From the NCBI GenBank assembly GCA_023418355.1, contig JAEZZU010000315.1, positions 1 through 5,750 of the forward strand: 5,750 bases of DNA, read 5' to 3'. The notes under the pieces were generated by a model. The model was not told where the DNA came from and ran no database searches. It saw only the letters and a list, made by a program, of their open reading frames with translations. Source of the DNA: Pseudomonadota bacterium. GTDB lineage: Bacteria > Pseudomonadota > Gammaproteobacteria > Burkholderiales > Burkholderiaceae_C. A program made the translations under genes and the position numbers. This document shows, piece by piece, positions 1 to 5,709 of the stretch. Numbering within the stretch: the first letter of the stretch is position 1; every line of letters starts with the position of its first letter.

Positions 1-464
1 AACCAGAAACCAACTCTCGCATTGCAGAGAACAAAAAAGCTGCGTTCAATTATTTCTTTGAAGAACGCCATGAAGCCGGCATTGTGCTGCAAGGCTGGGA
101 AGTCAAGGCACTGCGCAGCGGCAAGGCCCAGATCAGCGAGGCCTACGTTGTGATCAAGGACGGCGAGCTGTTCCTGATTGGCTGCCAGATCCAGCCCCTG
201 AAGACTGCCTCCACCCACATCAGCACAGACGCTACGCGTCTGCGCAAGCTGCTGATGAAAAAGGACGAAATCCGCCGCCTGATCGGCAAGGTGGAGCAAA
301 AGGGCTATACCCTGGTGCCCACCAACCTGCACTGGAAGAACGGCCTGGTCAAATGCGATGTGGCACTTGCCAAGGGCAAGGGTGAGCATGACAAGCGTGA
401 TGTCATCCGGGATCGCGAAGGCAAGCGCGAAGTCGAACGCGCAATGAAGAGCCGCAACCGCTAA
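1..464 (+). CDS. smpB: SsrA (tmRNA)-binding protein SmpB, 5'-truncated by window edge
   Basis: SmpB binds the tRNA-like domain of tmRNA and brings it to ribosomes stalled on broken mRNAs, so that the peptide is tagged for proteolysis and the ribosome is released; it acts in the cytoplasm. The reading frame is open from the first base. It gives 153 complete residues beginning PETNSRIAENKKA and ends at the TAA at 462-464. Family hallmarks are visible: an N-terminal NKKA..NYFFEE segment, the GWEVKALRSGKAQISEAYV core of the beta-barrel, GCQIQPL, and a basic tail starting at HDKRDVIRDREGKRE and ending KSRNR; this tail becomes helical in the ribosome. SmpB is usually about 155-160 residues, so only about 3-5 codons are missing upstream. 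A GTG at 84 is internal and is not the start, because strongly conserved residues precede it. No canonical intrinsic terminator follows. Identification is very secure from conserved sequence. Confidence 0.97.
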   Translation, partial: PETNSRIAENKKAAFNYFFEERHEAGIVLQGWEVKALRSGKAQISEAYVVIKDGELFLIGCQIQPLKTASTHISTDATRLRKLLMKKDEIRRLIGKVEQKGYTLVPTNLHWKNGLVKCDVALAKGKGEHDKRDVIRDREGKREVERAMKSRNR

Positions 465-473
465 CTCAGACAA

Positions 474-492
474 CGGCTGCCATACGGAGCCG
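474..492 (+). repeat. Short inverted repeat just after smpB
   Basis: CGGCT (474-478) and AGCCG (488-492) are perfect 5-base arms around a 9-base loop, starting 10 bases after the smpB stop codon. No T-run follows, so it is at best a weak 3'-end structure for smpB mRNA. A 5-bp stem this short could be chance. Confidence 0.3.
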
Positions 493-500
493 ACCTTATC

Positions 501-512
501 GACAGATCTGTC
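501..512. repeat. Perfect 12-base palindrome GACAGATCTGTC
   Basis: GACAGA is followed directly by its reverse complement TCTGTC with no spacer. It lies about 100 bases upstream of the chemoreceptor start, in the smpB-chemoreceptor gap. A spacerless dyad here could be a regulator binding site for the chemoreceptor gene. I do not recognise it as the site of a known regulator, and there is no second copy in this window to support it. Confidence 0.4.
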
Positions 513-518
513 AGCCAG

Positions 519-546
519 GCGCCAGCAACGCCCTGCCCGCTGGCGC
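519..546 (+). repeat. 8-bp perfect stem-loop in smpB-chemoreceptor gap
   Basis: GCGCCAGC (519-526) pairs perfectly with GCTGGCGC (539-546) across a 12-base loop. The sequence after it is AAATGTTGCG, with no T-tract, so it does not look like a rho-independent terminator on either strand. It may be a 5' leader structure of the chemoreceptor transcript or a 3' end that protects smpB mRNA. The same 8-base arms recur in the hairpin at 5639-5663. Confidence 0.5.
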
Positions 547-600
547 AAATGTTGCGTCCTCCCTGGAACCATCGCACCCAAGAGTTGCGAGGTCTATCCA

Positions 601-605
601 GGGAG
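601..605 (+). promoter_or_regulatory. Ribosome binding site that fixes the chemoreceptor start
   Basis: GGGAG at 601-605 lies 5 bases before the ATG at 611. A possible in-frame GTG at 605 overlaps this motif and has no purine-rich sequence at a useful distance upstream. The ATG at 611 is therefore the better start. Confidence 0.65.
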
Positions 606-610
606 TGCTC

Positions 611-2218
611 ATGAAGATCGTTGCGAATCTGTCCATCAAAAGCCGCCTGTACTGCGGCACGCTGTTTTGCCTGGCTATGCTGCTAGTCATTGGTGCAGCC
701 GGTTTTTATGCCTTGCAGCAAACACGGTCCACGGTGGAGGCCGTATTTGCCACCCGGGTACAGACGCTCACCGCCATCAGCGAGCTGCGCACCAGTCTGG
801 GTGAACTGCAGCTGGCAGAGAAAAACATCATTGCGAACGCAGACTATTCAGACCGTGCGCAAGAGATGTTTGCCCTCTGGGAGGGCATGCGCACCAGCGT
901 GGAAGAAGCCACGGCACATCTGCTCAGACAGCAACCCGAAGATTCAGACTATGCCCAGAAACTGGGCGTGACGCTGACCTCGCTGCAACGCTATGGTGAA
1001 GACACGCTGCCCGTGCTGGAAGAAGTCAAGCGCGGAATGCTCAGCCCCGCCGAAGGCGCAGAACAGGTGGAGCTGGTGCGCAGCGGGATTCATGATGCGG
1101 ACGCCTTGCTACGTGCCACGGTCATGCAGGCGCAGTCCGAACTCGATGCTGGACGCGCCCAGATCGCTACACAGGCCTCGCAGATGCACCAGCTGATTGC
1201 TGCGGTGCTGATCTGCGCCATGCTGGTCATGCTGCCGGTGACGTTTTTCAGCGTACGGGCCATTATGCAGTCGCTGCAGATGGCCCGCGACATGGCGCAA
1301 CGTGTAGCTGCAGGGGATCTTTCGCAAGACATCATTCCCATGCACAGAGACGAAGTGGGCCAGCTGGTACAGGCCATGGCAGACATGCAGGCTTCGCTGC
1401 GCAGCCTTGTCAATCAGGTGCAGGAAGCGGCCAGCCATGTTTCATCCGCCAGCGGGGAGATTGCCGGTGGCAACCGCTATCTGAGTGAACGCACGGAAGG
1501 TGCCGCCACCCACCTGCAGGCCACAACTGCCGCCATGGCAGAACTGGAGCATGGCCTGCAACACAATGCGCATGCCAGCCAGCTGGCGCAGCAGCAGTCT
1601 CACGAGGCTTGCAGCGTTGCCCTGCAAGGCAAGCAGGTGGCCAGCAATGTGGTCCACACCATGGCACAAATTGCACAGAACTCTGAACGCATCACGCAGA
1701 TCACCAGCGTCATTGATGGCATTGCGTTTCAGACCAACATCCTGGCGCTCAACGCAGCGGTGGAAGCCGCACGCGCCGGCGAGCAAGGCAGAGGTTTTGC
1801 AGTGGTTGCCAACGAAGTACGGGCACTGGCTGCACGCAGTGCGGATGCCGCACGCGAGATCAAGGCACTGATCAGCGACGCATCCAGCTGTGTAGCCAGC
1901 GGCGCTTCCCTGGTGAAGCAGGCTGGCAGCACCATGGATGCGATTGTGCACAGCATCGAACAGGTGACTCAGGTGGTGTCAGAGATTTCTTCTGCCGCCT
2001 CCATGCAGCAGTTGCAGATTGACAAGGTGCTGCGCGCCGTGAATGAGCTGGAGCAGATGACACAGCAAAACGCGGCGCTGGTGGAGCAGTCCAGCGCAGC
2101 CTCTGTCTCCCTGCGTGATCAGGCCCATACGCTGGAGCTGGCCATCGGGCAATTCAGCATTGCCCACGTTACCTTGCCGGCACCTCAAGCGCCAGCACGT
2201 TTACAGATCGCCGCATGA
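611..2218 (+). CDS. Methyl-accepting chemotaxis protein (Tsr/Tar-type transmembrane chemoreceptor)
   Basis: This inner-membrane chemoreceptor should sense a periplasmic ligand and control CheA through CheW to bias flagellar rotation. From the ATG it is 535 residues. The order is a short cytoplasmic N-terminus, TM1 at about 14-34, a helical periplasmic domain of four-helix-bundle type at about 35-193, TM2 at about 195-216, a HAMP domain at about 216-268 with RVAAGDLSQDI and RDEVGQL, and a long signalling hairpin. The tip carries FQTNILALNAAVEAARAG, EQGRGFAVVANEVR and LAARSADAAREIK, the near-invariant CheA/CheW contact region. From memory it aligns without gaps to E. coli Tsr from the HAMP-proximal helix to the tip, which implies the 36-heptad class. 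Canonical methylation positions are G297, A304, E311 and Q493, so two of four are lost. The C-terminus (PARLQIAA) has no NWETF-type CheR/CheB tether. The ligand cannot be told from sequence. It appears to be a single-gene unit. Confidence 0.95.
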   Translation: MKIVANLSIKSRLYCGTLFCLAMLLVIGAAGFYALQQTRSTVEAVFATRVQTLTAISELRTSLGELQLAEKNIIANADYSDRAQEMFALWEGMRTSVEEATAHLLRQQPEDSDYAQKLGVTLTSLQRYGEDTLPVLEEVKRGMLSPAEGAEQVELVRSGIHDADALLRATVMQAQSELDAGRAQIATQASQMHQLIAAVLICAMLVMLPVTFFSVRAIMQSLQMARDMAQRVAAGDLSQDIIPMHRDEVGQLVQAMADMQASLRSLVNQVQEAASHVSSASGEIAGGNRYLSERTEGAATHLQATTAAMAELEHGLQHNAHASQLAQQQSHEACSVALQGKQVASNVVHTMAQIAQNSERITQITSVIDGIAFQTNILALNAAVEAARAGEQGRGFAVVANEVRALAARSADAAREIKALISDASSCVASGASLVKQAGSTMDAIVHSIEQVTQVVSEISSAASMQQLQIDKVLRAVNELEQMTQQNAALVEQSSAASVSLRDQAHTLELAIGQFSIAHVTLPAPQAPARLQIAA

Positions 2219-2249
2219 AGCAGGCTGACTCACCGCCAGCAGCTCAGGG

Positions 2250-2819
2250 TCAGGCGACCTGCTGCGCTGTTGCGGCGCTCCACTGCATGTTCTGAATGAG
2301 CGACTGCAGCAAGGCAAAGCCCAGCGGCCATGGTCCATAGCCCGAATCCACATTGATGTGCCCCGCATTTTGCAGACGCACAAATTCACTGCCCCAGGCG
2401 CGTGCATAGGCACCAGCCAGACGGATGGGGCAGTACGGATCATTGCTGCTGGCCACCAGCACGCTGCGGTATGGCAGGGGCTGGTAAGGCACGGGCGCAA
2501 AGTCCGCTAGATGCGCCCTGCGCTCCGGGTCAGCAGGTGCCACCAGCAAGGCACTGCGAATGCGTGCGGCTGCCTCCGCCCCCAGATGCGTGGTGGTGAT
2601 GCAACCCAGGCTGTGCGCCACCACAATCACTGGCTCTGGGCGCGACAGAATCAGCGCTTCCAGCGTGCGCACCCAGTCTTCGCGCTTGGGCATCAGCCAG
2701 TCGTCTTGCTCCACCCGCTCCACATTGGGCAAAACCCTGGCCCACAGGCTTTGCCAGTGCTCAGGGCTGGAATTGCGCCATCCCGGAACGATGATGATGC
2801 GTGGTGCGGTGCTTGACAT
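2250..2819 (-). CDS. RBBP9/YdeN-family alpha/beta serine hydrolase
   Basis: This is a 189-residue cytoplasmic alpha/beta hydrolase, about the usual length for the small RBBP9/YdeN group. It begins MSSTAPRIIIVPGWRNSSPEHW, where PGW..S.PEHWQ is the typical first strand and oxyanion loop. The nucleophile elbow is VVAHSLGC with Ser70, the acid is Asp127 in SNDPYCP, and the base is His154 in NAGHINVDSGYGPWPLG, a segment highly typical of the family. The catalytic triad therefore looks complete. There is no signal peptide. Physiological substrates of bacterial members are largely unknown, so only esterase/serine hydrolase activity can be inferred. The start at 2819 is chosen because AAGGAGA lies 7 bases upstream and family homology begins there; the frame stays open to 2924 but the extra residues do not resemble the family. 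It converges on the chemoreceptor gene with a 31-base gap, and is separated from the transporter operon by a terminator. Confidence 0.92.
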   Translation of the reverse strand: MSSTAPRIIIVPGWRNSSPEHWQSLWARVLPNVERVEQDDWLMPKREDWVRTLEALILSRPEPVIVVAHSLGCITTTHLGAEAAARIRSALLVAPADPERRAHLADFAPVPYQPLPYRSVLVASSNDPYCPIRLAGAYARAWGSEFVRLQNAGHINVDSGYGPWPLGFALLQSLIQNMQWSAATAQQVA

Positions 2820-2826
2820 GGCTTGC

Positions 2827-2833
2827 TCTCCTT
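2827..2833 (-). promoter_or_regulatory. Strong ribosome binding site of the hydrolase
   Basis: On the minus strand this reads AAGGAGA, 7 bases before the ATG at 2819. It is close to the ideal Shine-Dalgarno sequence and decides the start against the longer open frame that begins at 2924. Confidence 0.8.
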
Positions 2834-2870
2834 CAGAGCCGCCGATTGTGAAAGCCGGATGCGCAAAACC

Positions 2871-2890
2871 AAACAATTGATTCGTTGTTT
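2871..2890. repeat. Inverted repeat AAACAA / TTGTTT in the hydrolase leader
   Basis: AAACAA (2871-2876) and TTGTTT (2885-2890) are perfect 6-base arms around an 8-base spacer. They sit between the hydrolase start and the tandem dyads at 2892-2919. The arms are A/T-rich and simple, so chance is possible. Its place in a dyad-rich leader suggests a regulatory role. Confidence 0.4.
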
Positions 2891-2891
2891 T

Positions 2892-2919
2892 CTTATGGGC
2901 ATAAGCTTGTGACCACAAC
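2892..2919 (-). promoter_or_regulatory. Two abutting 14-base dyads, probable operator of the hydrolase gene
   Basis: CTTATGGGCATAAG (2892-2905) is a perfect 6-base inverted repeat with a 2-base centre. It is followed with no gap by CTTGTGACCACAAC (2906-2919), which has the same architecture with only its outermost pair broken. The half-site is CTTRTG and the two copies differ by paired changes that keep the symmetry. The block lies 73-100 bases upstream of the hydrolase ATG. A poor sigma70-like pair, TTGTGG and TAAGAA with 17 bases between, overlaps it on the minus strand, so a bound regulator could occlude the promoter. The regulator is unknown to me; the symmetry is seen directly and the operator role is inferred. 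Confidence 0.45.
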
Positions 2920-2950
2920 ATCATTGGAATACGGCCACACGCACAGACAC

Positions 2951-2988
2951 AAACAACAAGGCGCCCGGACTTTGCAGCCCGAGCGCCC
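2951..2988 (-). terminator. Rho-independent terminator of the transporter operon
   Basis: Read on the minus strand, the arms GGCGCTCGG (2987-2979) and CCGGGCGCC (2968-2960) form a 9-bp GC-rich stem with one G-U wobble. It can be extended inward by two pairs to a 6-base loop. It is followed at once by TTGTTGTTTG, an interrupted T-tract. It begins 24 bases after the stop codon of the ATPase gene, so it should end the transporter transcript. It also separates the hydrolase from that operon. In the plus direction no T-tract follows, so it is one-way. Confidence 0.78.
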
Positions 2989-3011
2989 CTGCAGTCACCA
3001 AACAGAACGAA

Positions 3012-4022
3012 TTACAGCTCGTTGACCAGCCCCAGCTGCATGCGCTCACAGCTGCCATACAAGGCATTGAGCGACACCTTGGCCATGACATGTTCGCCAT
3101 CGGGGAGCTCCAGCTCAAACACAAAATGGCTGCCGCGGAAGGTGCGTTCCAGCACTTTGGCAGAGACACCGCGCTCCACCACGCTGACATGTTCGGGGCG
3201 CAGCAGCACCTTGGTGCCTTGGGGCGTGTCGTAATGAGGGTGGCCTGCGGGCAGCAGCCCAAGAGCAGTCTGCCACTGACCGCCTTCGGTGCGCTGTGCA
3301 GCAACCAGTGCTCCCTCGCCCACAAACTGTGCCACCGCCTGTGTGGCAGGTGTGCAGTAGACCTGCACGGCACTGCCCCACTGCATGAGCTGGCCATTTG
3401 ACATGACGCCAATGTTGTCTGCCATGGCAAAGGCTTCGTTCTGGTCGTGCGTCACCATCAGCGCCGTGGCCCTGGCCTGCTTCAGAATCGCGCGCACTTC
3501 ACGTGCGATGACCTCTCGCATGCTGGTGTCCAAGCTGGAAAACGGCTCATCCATCAGCAGCAGGCTAGGGTTGGGAGCCAGCGCACGGGCCAGCGCCACG
3601 CGCTGCTGCTGGCCACCAGACAGTTCATGCGGCCAGCGCTGTGCCATGCCCTGCAAACCGACCAACTCCAGCATTTCCTGCACCCGCGCAGGGCGTTGCG
3701 CCTTGGGCATGGTATGCAGACCAAAAGCCACGTTCTCGCCCACGGTCAGATGCGGAAACAGCGCATGGTCCTGAAACACCATGCCAATGTCGCGCAGCTG
3801 TGGTGCCACATGCACGGTTGTGCTGGCGACCGTGCTGCCTTGCAGCACGATGCTGCCAGCGCGCACGGGCTCAAAACCGGCAATCGCACGCAGCAGCGTG
3901 GTCTTGCCACAACCCGAGGGGCCAAGCAGACAGGCGATTTCACCCTGGTCCATGCGCAGGTTCACCCCTTGCACGACCGTATTGGCACCGTATCCCAATG
4001 AAATATTGTTGATTTCAAGCAT
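3012..4022 (-). CDS. fbpC: ABC transporter ATP-binding protein, ferric-iron type (FbpC-like)
   Basis: This 336-residue ATPase sits on the cytoplasmic face of the membrane and drives import through the permease encoded just upstream. The nucleotide-binding domain is complete: aromatic Tyr11, Walker A GPSGCGKT (34-41), Q-loop Gln84 in VFQDHALFPHLTV, signature LSGGQ (134-138), Walker B LLLMD (154-158) with catalytic Glu159, D-loop SLD (163-165) and switch His192 in VTHDQNEAF. Residues from about 235 form the C-terminal TOBE-like regulatory domain found in the FbpC/PotA/UgpC group. FPHLTVGENVAFGL and the gene context favour Fe3+; spermidine, phosphonate or sulfate relatives are less likely but not excluded by sequence alone. 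The ATG at 4022 is preferred over the GTG at 4025 because the GGGG ribosome site then lies at 7 bases. Only 19 bases separate it from the permease stop, so they are cotranscribed. A terminator follows. Confidence 0.9.
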   Translation of the reverse strand: MLEINNISLGYGANTVVQGVNLRMDQGEIACLLGPSGCGKTTLLRAIAGFEPVRAGSIVLQGSTVASTTVHVAPQLRDIGMVFQDHALFPHLTVGENVAFGLHTMPKAQRPARVQEMLELVGLQGMAQRWPHELSGGQQQRVALARALAPNPSLLLMDEPFSSLDTSMREVIAREVRAILKQARATALMVTHDQNEAFAMADNIGVMSNGQLMQWGSAVQVYCTPATQAVAQFVGEGALVAAQRTEGGQWQTALGLLPAGHPHYDTPQGTKVLLRPEHVSVVERGVSAKVLERTFRGSHFVFELELPDGEHVMAKVSLNALYGSCERMQLGLVNEL

Positions 4023-4041
4023 CACAAAACCCCGGCATTGA

Positions 4042-5682
4042 TCAACCGGCCGAGGACGGTTTCTTTTCCGTTTGCAGCACCAGCAGGATCACGGGCACCA
4101 GCCCCACCAGCACAATGGCCAGCGCAGGCAAGGCAGCCTCTTCCCACATGGATTCCGATGTCAGCTGGAACACGCGCACGGCCAGGGTGTCCCAGCCGAA
4201 CTGGCGCATCATCAAGGTGATGGGCATTTCCTTCATCACATCGACCACCACCATCAGAAAAGCGGAGAGCAAGCCCGTGCGCAGCAGCGGCAGATGCAGG
4301 CGGCGCAGCGTCTGCCAGGGGCCCAGCCCCAGCGAAGCACAGGCTTCTTCCTGGCTGCGCGTGATGCGCTGCATGGCAGCATCAGTCGAGTGGTAGGCCA
4401 CCGCCAGAAAACGCGCGGCCAGTGCCAGCAGCATGCCAGCCAGAGAGCCTTTGATGATGCCCAGCGCCTGAATGCCCAATGGCTCCAGCAGTGCCATCAG
4501 CCAGGCATCGAGCCAGGCGATGGGAATGAATACGCCAACGGCCAGCACCACACCAGGCATGGCATAGCCGAGCACGGCCAGGCGAATCACCCATGCGGTT
4601 TTGCCATCCCCATGACGGCGGCGGATCCACGACAGCAGCAGCGCCAGCACCGTGGTGATGGCAGCCGTCAGCAGCGCCAGATACAAGGTGTTCCAGGCAT
4701 AGCCCCAGTAGTCGCTGTTGAGCTGCTCACGCCAGATGGACAGCACCCAGGCCACCATCTGCACCATGGGAATGGCAAACGACGTGGCGAACACCAGCAG
4801 ACAGAACACAAAGGCCAGCCAGCGCATGCCGCCCTGCAGCACGGCGCGGTGCTGCTGCGGATTGCTCACATGAAAGCGCTTGGCATTGCGCGAGCGCTGC
4901 TCGGCCGCCACCAGCAGCAAGACAACCAGCACCAGAATGGCGGCAAGCTGGGCGGCTGCGCCAATGTTGTGCAGGTCAAACCACGATTTGTAGACCGCGG
5001 TCGAGAACGTATCGAAGTTAAAGACGGCAATTGCGCCAAAGTCGGCCAGCACTTCCATGAGCACCAGCGCCAGGCCGGCCCCAATCCAGGGGCGTGCCAG
5101 CGGCAAAGCCACCTTGAAGAAGGCCGCCATGGGGCTGTAGCCCAGCGCCTGCGCAGCTTCCATGCTGCGGTGCCCCTGCGTGAGAAAGGCGCTGCGCGCC
5201 ATCAGGTACACGTAGGGGTAGAAGGCCATGACCAGCACCATGACCAGCCCCCACAGGCTGCCGCGAATGTCCGGGAACCAGCGGCTGCTGCCCATCACGT
5301 CACGCACAAAGCTCTGCACCGGGCCGGCATATTCAAAAATGCCCATCTGCACAAAAGCCAGCACATAGGCAGGAATGGCCAGAGGCAGCACCAGTGCCCA
5401 GGCAAAAAATCTGCGGCCCGGAAAATCACACATGGCCGTCAGCCACGCCAGTGGGACGGCCACGATCAGCACCGCCACGCCAACCAGCAGCATGAGCAGC
5501 AAGGTATTGCCCAGCACACGCGGCAGAACGTAGTTCCACAGGTGCTGCCAGATCTCTGGCTGGGGTGTGACAGCCATGCCCACCACCGCCAGCAGGGGCA
5601 CGATGGTCAGCAAGGCAATGGGCAGCGCAAAAGCGAAACCGCGCCAGCGGTGTGCTGGCGCGGAATGGTCTATGACAGACAA
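4042..5682 (-). CDS. fbpB: ABC transporter permease with two fused membrane domains, ferric-iron type (FbpB-like)
   Basis: This 546-residue inner-membrane protein forms the whole translocation channel in one chain. It contains two binding-protein-dependent transport membrane domains, roughly residues 15-265 and 285-540, with about six helices each. TM1 is about 15-38 (FAFALPIALLTIVPLLAVVG). Each half carries an EAA loop that docks the ATPase: EAAQALGYSPMAAFF...LP at 175-194 and EACASLGLGPWQTLRRLHLP at 446-465. A fused permease of about 550 residues is typical of the FbpB/SfuB/HitB iron family, whereas most relatives use two separate proteins. The start is a TTG at 5682: the frame is closed by a TAG at 5694-5692, and no ATG or GTG precedes TM1. 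The fbpA-like gene stops 27 bases upstream and the ATPase begins 19 bases downstream, which is an operon arrangement. A strong hairpin lies inside codons 7-15. The substrate is inferred from family resemblance. Confidence 0.92.
   Translation of the reverse strand: MSVIDHSAPAHRWRGFAFALPIALLTIVPLLAVVGMAVTPQPEIWQHLWNYVLPRVLGNTLLLMLLVGVAVLIVAVPLAWLTAMCDFPGRRFFAWALVLPLAIPAYVLAFVQMGIFEYAGPVQSFVRDVMGSSRWFPDIRGSLWGLVMVLVMAFYPYVYLMARSAFLTQGHRSMEAAQALGYSPMAAFFKVALPLARPWIGAGLALVLMEVLADFGAIAVFNFDTFSTAVYKSWFDLHNIGAAAQLAAILVLVVLLLVAAEQRSRNAKRFHVSNPQQHRAVLQGGMRWLAFVFCLLVFATSFAIPMVQMVAWVLSIWREQLNSDYWGYAWNTLYLALLTAAITTVLALLLSWIRRRHGDGKTAWVIRLAVLGYAMPGVVLAVGVFIPIAWLDAWLMALLEPLGIQALGIIKGSLAGMLLALAARFLAVAYHSTDAAMQRITRSQEEACASLGLGPWQTLRRLHLPLLRTGLLSAFLMVVVDVMKEMPITLMMRQFGWDTLAVRVFQLTSESMWEEAALPALAIVLVGLVPVILLVLQTEKKPSSAG
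5639..5663 (-). repeat. Perfect 10-bp hairpin inside the start of the permease gene
   Basis: CCGCGCCAGC and GCTGGCGCGG are perfect reverse complements around a 5-base loop. In the mRNA the hairpin begins 19 bases after the first base of the TTG start codon (codons 7-15). It is very GC-rich and should be stable. In binding-protein transporter operons, stem-loops between the binding-protein and permease genes are known to lower downstream expression and stabilise upstream mRNA. That role is inferred here. No T-tract follows, so it is not an intrinsic terminator. Confidence 0.6.
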
Positions 5683-5690
5683 GTAACTAA

Positions 5691-5693
5691 CCT
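5691..5693 (-). promoter_or_regulatory. Weak ribosome binding site before the permease TTG start
   Basis: The minus strand reads GTTAGG, with AGG ending 8 bases before the TTG at 5682. This is the only purine-rich sequence at a usable distance. It supports a weakly translated start. Confidence 0.35.
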
Positions 5694-5709
5694 AACAGGA
5701 AATCACCAA

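Noticed and set aside
84..464. smpB starting at the GTG at 84
   Set aside because: The frame is open to the window edge and the 27 residues before it are conserved SmpB sequence, so the true start is upstream of the window.
519..546. Rho-independent terminator of smpB
   Set aside because: The stem is good, but the loop is long and no T-tract follows on either strand.
605..610. Chemoreceptor start at the GTG at 605
   Set aside because: The GTG overlaps the GGGAG ribosome site that serves the ATG at 611.
1442..1951. A 169-codon minus-strand open frame inside the chemoreceptor gene
   Set aside because: It is antisense to the conserved signalling domain and Cys/His-rich with no recognisable motif; it is a shadow of the real gene.
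2820..2924. A 35-residue N-terminal extension of the hydrolase from the ATG at 2924
   Set aside because: The extension does not resemble the family, it runs through the tandem dyads, and an excellent ribosome site sits 7 bases before the ATG at 2819.
2921..3430. A 169-codon minus-strand frame overlapping the 3' part of the ATPase gene
   Set aside because: It is the same strand but a different frame of the ATPase, continuing across the terminator. It shows no family resemblance.
3447..4001. A 184-codon plus-strand open frame antisense to the ATPase gene
   Set aside because: Its composition (many His, Gln and Arg) is what the antisense frame of a GC-rich gene gives. It has no recognisable domain, and the opposite strand encodes a complete ATPase.
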